In this document: in pieces, positions 32,601 through 42,300 of the stretch | Layout of the letters: each line of letters begins with the position of its first letter | How positions within the stretch are numbered: position 1 is the first letter of the stretch | Source: Owenia fusiformis | Lineage: Eukaryota; Annelida; Polychaeta; Sabellida; Oweniidae | Assembly: GCA_903813345.2 (NCBI GenBank) | Contig: CAIIXF020000010.1 | Coordinates: forward strand, 8,435,669 to 8,499,668 | Direction of reading: 5' to 3' | Length of the DNA stretch: 64,000 bases | Notes under the pieces: generated by a model | Databases searched by the model: none | Told to the model about the DNA's origin: nothing | What the model saw: only the letters and a program-made list of their open reading frames with translations | Position numbers and translations under genes: made by a program

Positions 32601-33838
32601 CCTGGATAATTGGGTTTAAATGTATTTTCCTCACTAAATACCACTTCTAAAATGTGTTTTACATCATTTCAAGGCTCAAAGCAATCACCAAATGAAGTCA
32701 TTTAAACAAAAATACTTTAAAACCATTTTTATTTATTTTTTATAATTTACCCCTCCCCACCTGATAGGGGTGGGGGTCAGAGGTAAAAAAATCCATGAAG
32801 ACCACCCCCAACCCCTTGCCCTGAAATCATTTTCCACTCAAATCATATGTTTCTACAAATGTGCCAAGTTTGTTGCTTTCCTGAAAAAGCCGAACAAAAA
32901 AGGGGTTATATCTGGACATCTGATCCCGCTACATATCGGTCAGAAGTCACAGACGCAAAGAAAAAATAACATCGAGCAAATAATTTAAACTTATGCAAAT
33001 AAGTCGGTTTCTAAACATGGGTTTCTAAACCATAAAAACATTCAAGGTTCCCAAACACTCACGCCCAAACTTCTCGAAAACTCACCACCAAAATTAAACT
33101 AGGTTCTTAACAAAAAGCACACAGGGTTCCATTCACTCATCATCAAATTACACTAAGTTCTCAACCATTAACCACCGGATTTCACAAGTTCCCAACCACC
33201 AATGGAACATAGAAAGTTCCCAAACCAAACATTTACCGACTACTTGGATTTCTTCATTTTATAAATGATGTTTATGAAATCTCATATAAGGCCTATTGTA
33301 TGTTGTTATATTATTGTAGCTTGGAATTATATTGTATGTTGATATTCCAGTGGTGTTCCTCGTGACACTGATGAGCATAACTACAATGTCAGTAGGGTTC
33401 ACTGTTATGGTGTTACACATTCATTTCTACGGCCATCCTGAATTACACCCCCCAAAATGGCTGATCAAGCTTGTCAGCACGGTACATAAGAGTCAGATAT
33501 TACACCAAGATACAAGTGAAGTCTACTATAACAGTAAGGAAGATGAGCAAAACTGTAACAATATACAAGACTCTGTAATTATGACCTCAACCAATAATAA
33601 ACATCAAAATGGACAAAATACATTCCTATCAAATAAAGTTGGAGAGTTAATCGAAAAGGTGGTAAAAAGGCAAGAAAAACACGATGACATGAAGCTTAAA
33701 CTGGAAAAATGGCGAGCAGTTGCAAGAGGAATAGATCGCCTTCTATTTTGGATTTGCCTCTCATTGCTGGTCATATTTGCCGTCATATTTTTAGGGATTT
33801 ATCCAAATACTAAGCCTGATCTAAGGGAAATGTCATGA
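14633..33838 (+). CDS. Nicotinic acetylcholine receptor-like (Cys-loop ligand-gated ion channel) subunit, complete nine-exon model
   Basis: Nine exons with GT-AG borders join without a phase conflict into 475 codons plus TGA: 14633-14693, 14912-15090, 15432-15476, 17377-17486, 17904-17986, 18449-18627, 24640-24817, 28174-28278 and 33351-33838. Order along the protein: short signal-like start (MCIILFLVL), ligand-binding domain, Cys-loop C167-C181 with FYPFDDQ inside, TM1 (about 250-272), TM2 (284-304) preceded by G-E-K as in cation-selective channels, TM3 (about 315-337), a cytoplasmic loop of about 95 aa, and TM4 (443-464) after KWRAVARGIDR. It lacks the vicinal CC of alpha subunits (FYAAHP instead), and loop A reads WLPRW rather than WLPD. 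It is therefore a divergent non-alpha-type subunit, expected to need partners in a pentamer at the plasma membrane. Introns 6 and 8 are full of mobile elements. The first exon is the least certain. Confidence 0.9.
14912..15090 (+). CDS. Receptor exon 2 (N-terminal helix region)
   Basis: Follows TTTTGTTTTAG and ends phase 0 at GTAAGT. It encodes NETRLLSKLF and GYNRNALPKR, the pattern of the alpha-helix and first beta strands of nicotinic subunits. Sequons lie at N29 and N38. Confidence 0.85.
15432..15476 (+). CDS. Receptor exon 3 (45 nt, loop D Trp)
   Basis: Fifteen codons, REKDQVLTVTGWVES, between ATTTCAG and GTAAGT. This micro-exon length is conserved in nicotinic receptor genes. It carries the Trp of binding loop D. 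Confidence 0.85.
15477..17376. other. Receptor intron 3
   Basis: Contains GGCCCGTAGCCAG at 15490-15502, which looks like one end of a repetitive element, though I find no matching opposite end. Also C-runs near 15589 and imperfect repeats with ACAGG(G/C)TGTGC near 16213, 16770 and 16810. No gene is seen. Confidence 0.4.
17377..17486 (+). CDS. Receptor exon 4 (loop A region)
   Basis: 110 nt, phase 0 in and phase 2 out. Encodes W97-R-D, W104-N-P-E-D-Y-G-G and ELVWLPRWALF. The usual Asp after WLP is replaced by Arg. Confidence 0.9.
17904..17986 (+). CDS. Receptor exon 5
   Basis: 83 nt after TTTTTCCAG, ending at GTAATT. Encodes PGDIFKREYFELFQVRYLSD, the variable strand region before the Cys-loop. 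Confidence 0.8.
18449..18627 (+). CDS. Receptor exon 6 (Cys-loop)
   Basis: Contains the signature loop of 13 residues between C167 and C181, then FIFANWVY (loop B region) and GEWEIIE. The donor is GTAGGG, in phase 0. The following intron is 6.0 kb. Confidence 0.95.
18948..19812. mobile_element. TA-flanked 865-bp palindromic MITE
   Basis: The tips read CACTCCCCTCCATAAGTTTG and its near-complement, flanked by TA (18946-18947 and 19813-19814), a Tc1/mariner-type arrangement. Inverted similarity runs more than 250 bp inward from each end, through CAATGGGAAATGG. No transposase frame is present. It lies in receptor intron 6. Confidence 0.8.
21343..21700 (+). CDS. C2H2 zinc-finger exon pair within a TIR element
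   Basis: A frame opening with ATG right after TATTTTGCAG encodes MDLVVVQPVEETAPTR followed by a finger with C-x2-C and H-x4-H spacing (HMCDECGNLF, ALKTHGKEQH). A second segment after GTTATTTTACAG (from 21549) encodes GCEKVLASNSRLTRHERIH and a further finger start, LKCDACTKTFCSKATLLNH. The junction between the two is not resolved because no good donor is visible, and the second frame runs into the direct repeat. It is likely DNA-binding by family. It may be a captured host gene fragment or a relic. Confidence 0.5.
21759..22003 (-). CDS. Putative antisense exon with C2H2-like motif
   Basis: On the minus strand, ATTTATTTACAG precedes ATGGAC at 22003 and an AG|GTACGC donor follows 21759. The 245-nt frame is open and encodes FLCIHCLDKH and EVISHIITIH, a C-x2-C-x12-H-x4-H pattern. 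It is unrecognised otherwise and lies in the same TIR element as the plus-strand fingers. Confidence 0.4.
23102..23493. mobile_element. 392-bp MITE, copy 1 (nested)
   Basis: Ends AAAGGACGATTCTCGGTTTG and complement. An inner inverted pair centres on AGCAGGGATAA and ATTACCCAAATTAAA. It sits inside the 3.3-kb TIR element. An inverted copy is at 40410-40804. No target duplication could be assigned. Confidence 0.75.
23806..24639. other. End of receptor intron 6
   Basis: No gene seen. Contains a short (CCGT)n-like stretch at 24541-24558 just upstream of the exon 7 acceptor. Confidence 0.45.
24640..24817 (+). CDS. Receptor exon 7 (loop C and TM1)
   Basis: Starts after TGTTTTCAG. FYAAHPDLPYPEV sits where alpha subunits have YxCC. 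LRRKPLFYMINVVLP opens TM1, and FWLPADSG ends the exon in phase 1. Confidence 0.95.
25200..25811. mobile_element. Mariner/Tc1-type MITE, copy 2
   Basis: Same family as 11259-11869 but in opposite orientation, between TA dinucleotides (25198-25199 and 25812-25813). It lies in receptor intron 7. Confidence 0.85.
25996..26323. mobile_element. 328-bp G/C-homopolymer-rich MITE
   Basis: Ends CAGGGGCGGATCTGG and CCAGATCCGCCAGTG, flanked by TATAT on both sides (25991-25995 and 26324-26328). The interior is dominated by GGGCCC/GGCCC-rich low-complexity sequence. The tips resemble hAT ends, but a 5-bp duplication does not fit hAT, so the family is open. Confidence 0.65.
26440..27021 (+). pseudogene. 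LINE reverse transcriptase C-terminal fragment
   Basis: Broken frames on the plus strand read NELNNIDDWIMANKL, KTKSILFGHNKETN, VSFLGVTMDNKLSF, then LMTIYYALIHSHMNYCNLIW and LFKELGILNVYDLNKLNIG, ending TGA at 27019-27021. This is the order found at the end of CR1/Jockey-like non-LTR reverse transcriptases. Stops and frameshifts show decay. It lies in receptor intron 7. Confidence 0.75.
27022..28173. other. Remainder of receptor intron 7
   Basis: AT-rich with no supported gene. The first few hundred bases are probably the 3' tail of the LINE copy. Confidence 0.4.
28174..28278 (+). CDS. Receptor exon 8 (TM2 pore)
   Basis: GEKMSMGLTILLSFSVFLLL forms the pore helix. Glu before Lys at the inner mouth is the cation-selective ring. 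The exon ends TPLI plus one base at GTATGA. A 4.6-kb fold-back element begins 19 nt after the last exon base. Confidence 0.95.
28790..29307 (+). repeat. Left tandem array of the 171-bp unit
   Basis: Units anchored on AGGGGTA(A/T)CC and TTTTACCTTAATAATTTT start near 28815, 28986 and 29160. A further unit is split by the MITE at 29308-29739. AAATGAGCT-, ATGCATCTCA- and AGATGTA-type blocks recur in order. Confidence 0.7.
29308..29739. mobile_element. 432-bp MITE, TSD TTA
   Basis: Tips GGCCATAAGAATTAGATTCT and complement, flanked by TTA (29305-29307 and 29740-29742). Removing it rejoins the interrupted 171-bp repeat unit, which supports both the borders and the order of events. Confidence 0.75.
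30340..30860 (-). pseudogene. Decayed transposon-associated ORF, left copy
   Basis: The minus-strand frames read KMSIWIAYGKGKSFQYLPAH, RPLGHDQSLALPIFHAI, then EGVYPELLQLFLNF, ESFVILMHS and ITKDVASEACKKLV. From memory, this order resembles a protein family abundant in marine invertebrate genomes with an ALPxFHAxTGCDTxSxF core followed by a PEVTxxF segment. Frameshifts and stops interrupt it. The second copy lies mirrored at 31000-31260. Confidence 0.5.
31000..31260 (+). pseudogene. Decayed transposon-associated ORF, right mirror copy
   Basis: The plus strand reads SWIAFGKRKSIQ, then a segment with MSHLHLTTTLNHL-like frames, and WKVYPEVMQVFLNL. The DNA is the inverted counterpart of the left copy with many substitutions. 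Both copies carry stops. Confidence 0.5.
31310..32430 (-). repeat. Right tandem array of the 171-bp unit, mirror orientation
   Basis: About seven units anchored on AAAATTATTAAGGTA and ATGGTTACCCCTGG, with starts near 31370, 31515, 31705, 31856, 32027, 32198 and 32368. They are the reverse complement of the left-arm unit. Confidence 0.75.
32935..33350. other. End of receptor intron 8
   Basis: Irregular short repeats with GGTTCCCAAAC and ACCACC at 33040-33230. No gene. Confidence 0.4.
33351..33838 (+). CDS. Receptor exon 9 (TM3, cytoplasmic loop, TM4, stop)
   Basis: The acceptor is GATATTCCAG (33341-33350). An upstream TAG at 33319 would bring an in-frame stop and is rejected. With this acceptor the distance from PLI to the end of TM3 matches the family exactly. 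The loop is hydrophilic and Gln/Asn/Lys-rich, and TM4 follows RAVARGIDRLLFW. Confidence 0.93.
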
Positions 33839-33889
33839 CTGGTAAGCCAGGCCATGGATATAATCATACCGTGAGATTGAAAGACCTGG

Positions 33890-33895
33890 AATAAA
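33890..33895 (+). terminator. Candidate polyadenylation signal of the receptor gene
   Basis: AATAAA 52 nt after the TGA. It is the first such hexamer downstream; later ones exist near 34915 and 34963. Confidence 0.4.
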
Positions 33896-35621
33896 TTCAA
33901 ATTAATTTACTAGTATATACTGTAAATTGACACATAAAAGAGCATATGAATGTTAAATATTTATGTATAAAGTATTACCTTGAAAAAATGCTTGTATAAG
34001 TGATATAAGCTACAACTATTTTCAAAACGCAACACTTTTTGGAAATGTTATTCGCTACATCTGATTCTTATACCCTTCGCCAATAGGTTCGTTCTAAAGT
34101 TCGTAAGGCGTCAAGTCAACCAAATGCAAATTGTAATTCTGCCTTTAATTTATAACAGATAAATGATAAACATCTGACAGTCTGTTTTTTCAACTATAAC
34201 CCATTAGTTGGTTGCTATGAAACGGGTCTTTATAACATTTTCAACGGGAATCCAAAACCTGTAATCTGTATACAGATACAATGAAATGCACTAACCACTT
34301 ATTCCACGCCCTACTAGCTTATAATAAGTGTTTTGTTTGGTCTGGTTTGAAACTCTACACACGACAATCAATATAATTTTATCAATCATAATTGTTTTCA
34401 TGGTTCTTACATACATGCTATTAATTATTAGTATACACCAAATTATCACCTAGGGAACTCAAACTCAATAATAAAAAGTTCTTGGCGAAATTGTGTATCG
34501 ATCATGAGAGTAGGAACAATTTTCAATGGTTGTTGAAAATTATGGTATCTGCTACTCAATGATTTTTTCATTGACTATTCTCGGGAGTAAATTCTAAAGA
34601 TGGTGGGGGTAGACAGAAACCAGTATTTATTCACAGCTAAAGAGTATAAATAAATCTGTTTTTCCTCTACTTTCGATGTCCAGAATGAAACATGGTGGTG
34701 GATAGTGTCCGAATCAAAAATTATCGTTTGTATTTCTAATGAACATTTCACCCAGAATTAAAAAAGCCACCTTGTAAATTAATTAGCATCCCCAAAACAT
34801 AATCATATATTGGAATTTAGTCTATTTTGTTAAGATTCCAAGGAAACCAGTTTCTTTCTTATATCTTGACACAATTCACTGTGTGATACAAACGTTACTT
34901 AACATTTTTTAAGTGCAATAAAAGGCAGTAGTTTGAAAACACCATTTACTCGTTTGTATTGTAATAAAATAAAATAACTTTTTTATGTTTATTTTACTTT
35001 TATTTAAATAAGTCTGACATAGCGACATATTTAATATAGCTTATGTACAAATATAATACGACCAATGATACATTATATATTACAATCAAATGGCTTGTCA
35101 GTTTTTATATTTCAAAAATTGCTGACCAATATATACATATATGTATATTAATTATGTACACATGTATAAAATAACTGGTAGGCCTAGACTATATAGCAAC
35201 AATTAGATGGGGCAGATGGGGCACAAAGATACCCCACTCTGCTTACCTTAAAATATGCTCTTGTTTCATGTATTATCACAAAAAAATGTTTGTGTGATAA
35301 TTAATCTGTATTATCACATAATTGTCATGATAATTATCACACAACATGCTGAAACCATATGTTAATCATACAGGCTAAAACATACAATAAAATCTAACAT
35401 ACAACAATTACAACATACATGTACAACTAAAATAAATTGGTAACAACAATGAGCATTTGCAGGATAAAATAAGTTTAAAAGTTATTTGGCACTAAAATGT
35501 ATGAATGATTGTCTGTTGGTCGGAAGAACAATTCAACGTTATGAATCATCATACAGTTTTACATTGCTTAATGGTAATTATGAAGCTATATTGTGCGGTG
35601 AATATTCCAGCTCTTAGCTAA
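33896..35621. other. Intergenic between receptor and coiled-coil genes
   Basis: AT-rich, no supported gene. A perfect 13-bp inverted repeat TGTGTGATAATTA (35291-35303 and 35331-35343) could form a hairpin with a 27-nt loop. Confidence 0.5.
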
Positions 35622-35880
35622 CAGTGTGTCATTTGCTCAGTGTGTCATATTTTTAGTTTGTCATTTGTTCAGTGTGTCATATTTTTAGTTTGTCATTTGT
35701 TCAGTGTGTCAACTGTTCAGAATGCCATCTGCTCAGTAGTTCAACTATTCAATGTGTCAACTGTCCAATGTGTCAACCGTCAGTGTGTCAACTGTTCAAT
35801 GTGTCATATGTTCAGAGTGTAAACTGTTCAATGTGTCCTCTGTTCAATGTGTTAACTGCTCAGTGTGTCATCTGTTCTCA
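35622..35880. repeat. Degenerate 14-16-bp minisatellite
   Basis: Tandem variants of GTTCAGTGTGTCA(T/A)(A/C)T, about 16 copies. The open frames through it are by-products. Confidence 0.8.
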
Positions 35881-36261
35881 TACAGAGTGTGTATTAAGTC
35901 CAATTTCTCTTCTAACTTCTCACTCATCATTTCAGTCAAGTCGCTTTCGAATTCTTTCTGGAAAACAAGAATCAAAAACTTTGTAACTAAACTAAAATAG
36001 CTGACCTTCTCATATTTTCATATTTAGTGGCATTTCCTAGAATCCAAGTATATGAATTCGGATATAATGAGAGCAGTTCTTTAACTATAGTTTTAGGAGG
36101 AATCATATAAACTTAATATCATACACAGGTTGTAACTGTCATGTTGCATCAAATTGATATGATTAAAACGTTTATTCAAAATTGTGTTCGATATGAAAAA
36201 AGATAAGAATCAAGTATATATTGATATCATAGCACATAGTTATATGTTACTGAATCCAGCT
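35881..36261. other. 3' flank of the coiled-coil gene
   Basis: Non-coding. On the minus strand it should hold the 3' UTR. No decisive poly(A) signal was chosen. Confidence 0.35.
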
Positions 36262-36390
36262 TTAAATCTTTAGGATGCCATCTATATTGACCGAGATATC
36301 TTGAATTGAGATGAATACCTTGGTCAATATCTTCTCTAGTTTTTTACTCCACTTTTGGTCTCTTTTCTTTCCTTGCTCCAATTCAGTGGC
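36262..36390 (-). CDS. Coiled-coil gene terminal exon
   Basis: 42 codons after TTGATCAG, ATELEQGKKRDQKWSKKLEK to GILKI, then TAA at 36264-36262. Confidence 0.75.
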   Translation of the reverse strand, partial: ATELEQGKKRDQKWSKKLEKILTKVFISIQDISVNIDGILKI

Positions 36391-39300
36391 CTGATCAACA
36401 AAAATGTAACACAGAATGATGTCATATAATATAATCATTACAATATATTAAAATATCAATTTTGTTAACTGTGAAAGAAATATCTATTGTCCTGTAATAT
36501 GTCATATAAAATGATATATGTATGCATTCATAGAATTTAGTTCTAGCTAACCTGAATACAACAGCCCCAACCCCATGGCTGCTGGCCATCACACCCCTGA
36601 TGGTAATCAATTCAAACTAACCACCCTGAGATTTCCTCAACCGATCAGTGAGTTAGAGGTTTGTCTTAAGTTAAAGAATGTAGACAAAGTTACATTTTAA
36701 GAAGTAAAGTCAAATGAATGCCTGCTATGAATTTTGGGGAACTAATTTTTCTTTCTCACCTGAGATTTTAACTCCTCTCCAATCATGAGCTCCTCGACAT
36801 CTGATTGGCTAAGGTTGAGAATATTACCAGCTACAAGCTTGGCTTTACGTAACGACTCAGCAGTAGTGGATGGTTTGTGTTTTTGGCGATATATCTCTGC
36901 TCTTGTTTGCTGTATACTTCTAAGCAGATCATGGGAGAAATTCTAAAATATCAAAAAATGAACACTGAAATATTTTATGACCATCAATCTACTATACAAC
37001 CAAATCATAATTTTCCGTTGATGTTGAATCAGTTTTTCTTCATCTTACTCAATCTAAGATACAACCTTAAGGTAGCTCTATGTGATGATGAATTACAATG
37101 CCTTCCTGAATGGAGCCACCTGAAAAGTTCTGTAACATGCCATGCGACTCAATGGATGCCATTAAAATTTTCATCAAGCTGAAACAGTTTAAAACAAGGC
37201 ATTAACATGCAAAATGTCACCATCTGCCATTTGCTACAGACATCGAATGCTGAACACCAACCACTGAGCATCAATGACTGAACACCAATCACTGAACACC
37301 ATCTACAAACAAGACACACAGTGATAAATATCGCACTTTGAAGAGCAAACTGGCCACCATGCAATTTATCCAGCATGGCCAAAACCTAATCAGACCTTGG
37401 CACTAGTCTGCTCTTGCATCTGTAAACATTTCAAGTTGACAAGGTTAGCAGTTTTCCTGCAATTTTGATGACAAGAATTTATTTGTAGTGTGGAACTTTG
37501 GGAAAATTTAGATAACATCGTTTGTGACCTAATTTGATGACCTTCGACCTTGAAAATTTAACTTTTTCAGACCTCAGTAGGTGTTTTGTAATTAAGCTGA
37601 CCTAAATTTAAATCCAAAATATCAATTTAGAAAATCAACTTTTTTGACCTTTTCAAGGTCACTGAAGGTGAATGAAAGGTCAAATCTGAAATCTAAGGTC
37701 AGATTTGAACTTCTGAGAACTTGTAGATGTTTTAAAAAAAAAATTGGGTAAATTTGGAGCAAGTTGAAAAATTCAAAATGGCCGCCAAATTGAAATATTC
37801 AAAATGGCCACCATGTAATTCAGCCAGCATACCCAAAACCTAATCAGATCTTGGCAATAGTCTGCTCTTGCATCTGTAAAAATTTCAAGTTGAACGGATA
37901 AGTGGTTTTCCTGGAAATTTGATGACAAGATTTGTTGAAAAATTCAAAATGGCCACCACGTAGTTTACCCAGCATGCCCTAAACCTAATCAGATCTTGGC
38001 ACTAGTCTGCTATTGCATGTGTAAAAATTTCAAGTTGAACAGGTTAGCGGTTTTCTTGGAATTTTGATGACAAGAATTGATTTGTAGTCTCAAACTTTGA
38101 GAAACTTGGATAACATCATTTGTGACCTAGTTTAATGACCTTGACCTTCGACCTTGAAAATTTAACTTTTTCAGACCTCAGTAGGTGTTTTGTAATTAAG
38201 CTGACCTAAATTTAAATCCAAAATATCAATTTAGAAAATCAACTTTTTTGACCTTTTCAAGGTCACTGAAGGTGAATGAAAGGTCAAATCTGAAATCTAA
38301 GGTCAGATTTGAACTTCTGAGAACTTGTAGATGTTTTTAAAAAAAAAATTTGGTCAATTTGGAGCGAGTTGAAAAATTCAAAATGGCCGCCAAATTGAAA
38401 AATTCAAAATGGCCACCATGTAATTCAGCCAGCATACCCAAAACCTAATCAGATCTTGGCAATAGTCTGCTCTTGCATCTGTAAAAATTTCAAGTTGAAC
38501 GGATAAGTGGTTTTCCTGGAATTTTGATGACAAGATTTCTTGAAAAATTCAAAATGGCCGCCACGTAGTTTACCCAGCATGCCCTTAACCTAATCAGATC
38601 TTGGTACTGGTCTGCTCTTGCATCTGTAAAAATTTCAAGTTGAACAGGTAAGCAGTTATCCTGGAAATTTGATGACAAGATTTGATTTATGTCCCGCCCG
38701 CCCGCACGCCCGCACACCCGCACGCCCGCCCGCCCAACAGCACAAGACGACGGCAATATAGCACTTTTTCAAAGTGCGATAAAAAGTTTGAGACCATAAC
38801 AATAATTCACCTCTTGTGGTGGTGACATAATAACGATGTAAAGATGTATTTACTTTTAAAAACGACTGGTATTCCTGCACATTGGTGTGCATTTTGACAA
38901 GTTTATTCTGAGCTGTCTCGATTGCTTCTTCACTCTGATTGGCTAAGCCATACAGCTGTCGCTCCGCCATGCGCTCCACCTCCTGTAGACTAGATTGTAG
39001 TTCAGATACCTTCGCTTGGAGCTCTGATATTGCCTTAGTCTGGAATATACATGAAAATCATTATTTATATTTATTTATTTATTGCATTAGAACAGACACA
39101 ATGCACATCCATCTAGCAGTTCAGTATAATATTTATGTGAAAAATGGTAAAAGCTATTTTCAAACCAAGCAACCTTTGAAGAATTAATACCACTCTTGAC
39201 ATCTCTCGCTTTAAGATTGCCAACATTCAAGTTTTTTTTAATGTTACCTTCTTATCCAATTGTGCAGAGGTTTTTCTATAGTTCTCTTCATATTCTTGTT

Positions 39301-42300
39301 TTTCCTTGGTGGCTACACCGAGACGCTTTCTGAGAGAGTCGCATTGTGTCTTAAATCTATCACTTGTTTCTGTGACACTACGAAGTCTGTTTTCCACCTC
39401 AGCCTGTAACATTTACATTGGCATGTCACATATACTCTACCAAGGCAATATATTTCATATTGAGAAAAAAATGTCGAAAATAAACCATTACACTCTGAAG
39501 TAAATTAAGTAGAGTTATTTAATATACTTCATATCTGAGCAAACGTTTTTGCTGTTGTAGAAAATGCAATTTTTAATTTTATTTGTTAATTTTAGCATTT
39601 TGGCATTTTTAATGATTTATTTCGTCATACATTTCTTTTATTGACATTTGCAGACTAGTATGTCCTGAATAATTCAAGTCTTAAAACTAAAAACTCTTAA
39701 ACATATGAAAGTATTTCTCCATATAATATTGCACCTTGGTCCTTTAGTTTCTTATTTTTCATGTTTGATAGACTTACATTTTCACTGCCTTAAAGACAGT
39801 TTGCATTTCCCTTAATGCTTAGCAGTTTATATTACCAATATTTTATATAACAAACCCACAGTAGAAATTATAACATAAATAAAACATTATTTTGATTAAT
39901 CTCTTCCACAAAGCATCTGACAATGATATTAAGAGCAAATTGTTTTAAATCAAAACCTCATTATTATTGTTTGATGAAACATAATCCTTTAACTGAAAAC
40001 TTGCATTTGCGACACTAGTGACTGTTTACAATTCTCATTCAAATACACCCAAGAATATATACATGTATAAAGCATATTTTAAGGTAGTGGCATAATTAAC
40101 GAACTACCACACCCAAGTATTGAAAATACCCTTGTACAATCATGATGAACTAGAAAAAGAAATATCCAAATATAGTTTTCATCCAAAAATTTTAAGACAA
40201 AGTAAATGTGTTTTGGTTCTTTCACTCACCATTGCCTTTGTATCTGTATTAGCATTTTCCTGAGATATTTTCAATTTCAGACGCACATCTTCCAGTAGGA
40301 TTCTCTTTTGACCATTGTCCCGCTCAAGACGATTTACCCTATATAACAACAATAGAGGAAATGTATCACACTATAAAAGCAATAATAGAAGAAATATTTA
40401 GCTGATCACAAAGGACGATTCTCGGTTTGGAGAACGAAGTTCATCAATCTAAATGAGCATTATCCCTGCTTCGGACAAATTTGATTTTTTTACATAATAA
40501 GGATTTGAATGTCTTCTTTTGAATAGTCATAATTTAATTTGGGTAATATTTCTAGATTTTTCGCAAAAAAATATTAGCGCAGTACACTGATGAACTTCTT
40601 TCCCCGAATCGAGACTTGTATTATTATTGAATCGGTCTATTTGAGCATTATCCCTGCTTCAGACCAATTTGTTATCTTTACATCTTGTAGATTTAAATGT
40701 CCTCTTTTGAATATTCATAGTTTAATTTGGGTAATATTTCTATATTTTTCATGAAAAAAATTATTAGCACAGGAGACTGTTCTCCAAACCGAGAATCGTC
40801 CTTTCTTCAAATGTATTTTCCAAACTTTCAAGTGTCAGAAACATAGTGAAAAATATCGCCCCCTCAACATTTGGAGGCTTAAAATTGCATTATAAGGTAT
40901 CAAAGATCTTATACACATACAGTACCTTTCATTTAATTGTTTAATTTGTTCCCGTAGTTCATCATTTTCTTCACGCAGACTCTTAATAAGAGTTGACTGT
41001 TTGCTAACTTCATTGGCTGAATCCTAAAATATACAATTTAAATATTTATAATTAATGAGAATTTAGTTAAGCCTGTATTCTCAGTGAGTGTCCTTATAAT
41101 ATGCAACTTTATTGGAGATCTAACTATGAGATTGCCACTTGGCAGTCACTTATGTTATTCCCTGGGGAGGAGTCTTGTGAAATTACACTGAGAGGGGAGT
41201 TGGGTTATATACAGTTCAAGAGCAGCATAGGGATTGAATGTGATTCCTTGTTATAATTTACTATAAACGTAATGGAAATAATATCCATAATAAATTAAAT
41301 AAAACGTAAAAAGTTTCAAGTTGGTCAGATCTGGAATTTTGATGACAATATTTATGTGGTACTTGCGTGCAAAGATGCACAACCATAAGGACTTCAACTC
41401 CATTATAGCACCTTGAAAAATTGTGATCGAGATCAGTATGTTTGAAAAGCATTACCCGCAGTCTGTTCTGAAGATGCTTCCAGTCTGACTCGGTGTGTTG
41501 ATTCTTCTCAATAGGTGGCACCATATCCTTATCAATGGCTGCTTTCTCCAAGTCTCCTCCTAATTTCTGACATACAAAAACAAAGTAGAGCATTTGAAAT
41601 TCAATAAAATACCTTATTGAAGTAGAAATATTACCTCTGACTGGTATATAATTACAACATATGCGTTGTATGTCAAACATCTGGATGTACATGTAAAGTC
41701 ATATATATAATACGACTATGGATATGATTAAGTTTTCATAATTTCTAAATAATGTTACTTGAATATTTACCTGAATTTCTCTCCTATTAATAAGGAGCCT
41801 TTGGTTTGCCACATTCAGATCTGATTGCAGTTGTTCATTTAGAGATTTCTGTCCATTCAGTGATTTCTGTAGTGACTGTTTAGCACCTCTTAGGATTGAC
41901 ACCTAAAATTATGGAATCAACTTTATTTTGATTATTTATCATATGATAGGACAATACTATTGATGTGGAAAAGTCAGTTGGTCCTGTAGGCTGTAGCTCA
42001 GTGGTAGATCACTCGACCAAGTGGATTTGATTCCCACTGGGGTGGACTGACTTTTTCACATTAGCACAGGATTTCGTTCTTTGTTTTCATTGACCTATAA
42101 TATTAACAAATTGATACTGGTAATGCCAAAGTGTAGCAAATCCAGAACATTTGTGAAAAATTGTTACAACCTGGCTGCAATTATTAAAATGCAACATTAT
42201 GATACAAATGGTGATTACAAAAAATCTAATAAAAAAAATCAGATTGATTATCCTTATTATAGAGCTATAGTAGGGCTTAACAAACCTTGTACTATTGTGG

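Larger units (their letters stand above)
28298..32931. mobile_element. 4.6-kb fold-back element, possible TSD CAT
   Basis: Tips TAGCGGGGTCAGATGTCC and near-complement are flanked by CAT (28295-28297 and 32932-32934). The arms are alignable over several hundred bases (GGCTCAAAGCAATCACC-type blocks on both sides). They then carry mirror-image tandem arrays of a unit of about 171 bp, and the centre holds two inverted copies of a decayed ORF. The whole element lies in receptor intron 8. Confidence 0.75.

Noticed and set aside
33320-33350. Alternative acceptor (TAG at 33319) for receptor exon 9
   Set aside because: It puts an in-frame stop into TM3 in the required phase. The acceptor at 33350 gives the exact family spacing.
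35640-36000. Cys-rich plus-strand ORFs
   Set aside because: Translation of the GTTCAGTGTGTCA minisatellite in several frames, with non-ATG or arbitrary starts.
41986-42056. Functional tRNA gene
   Set aside because: A-box-like and B-box-like motifs are present, but the stems do not pair well and the B box is diverged.
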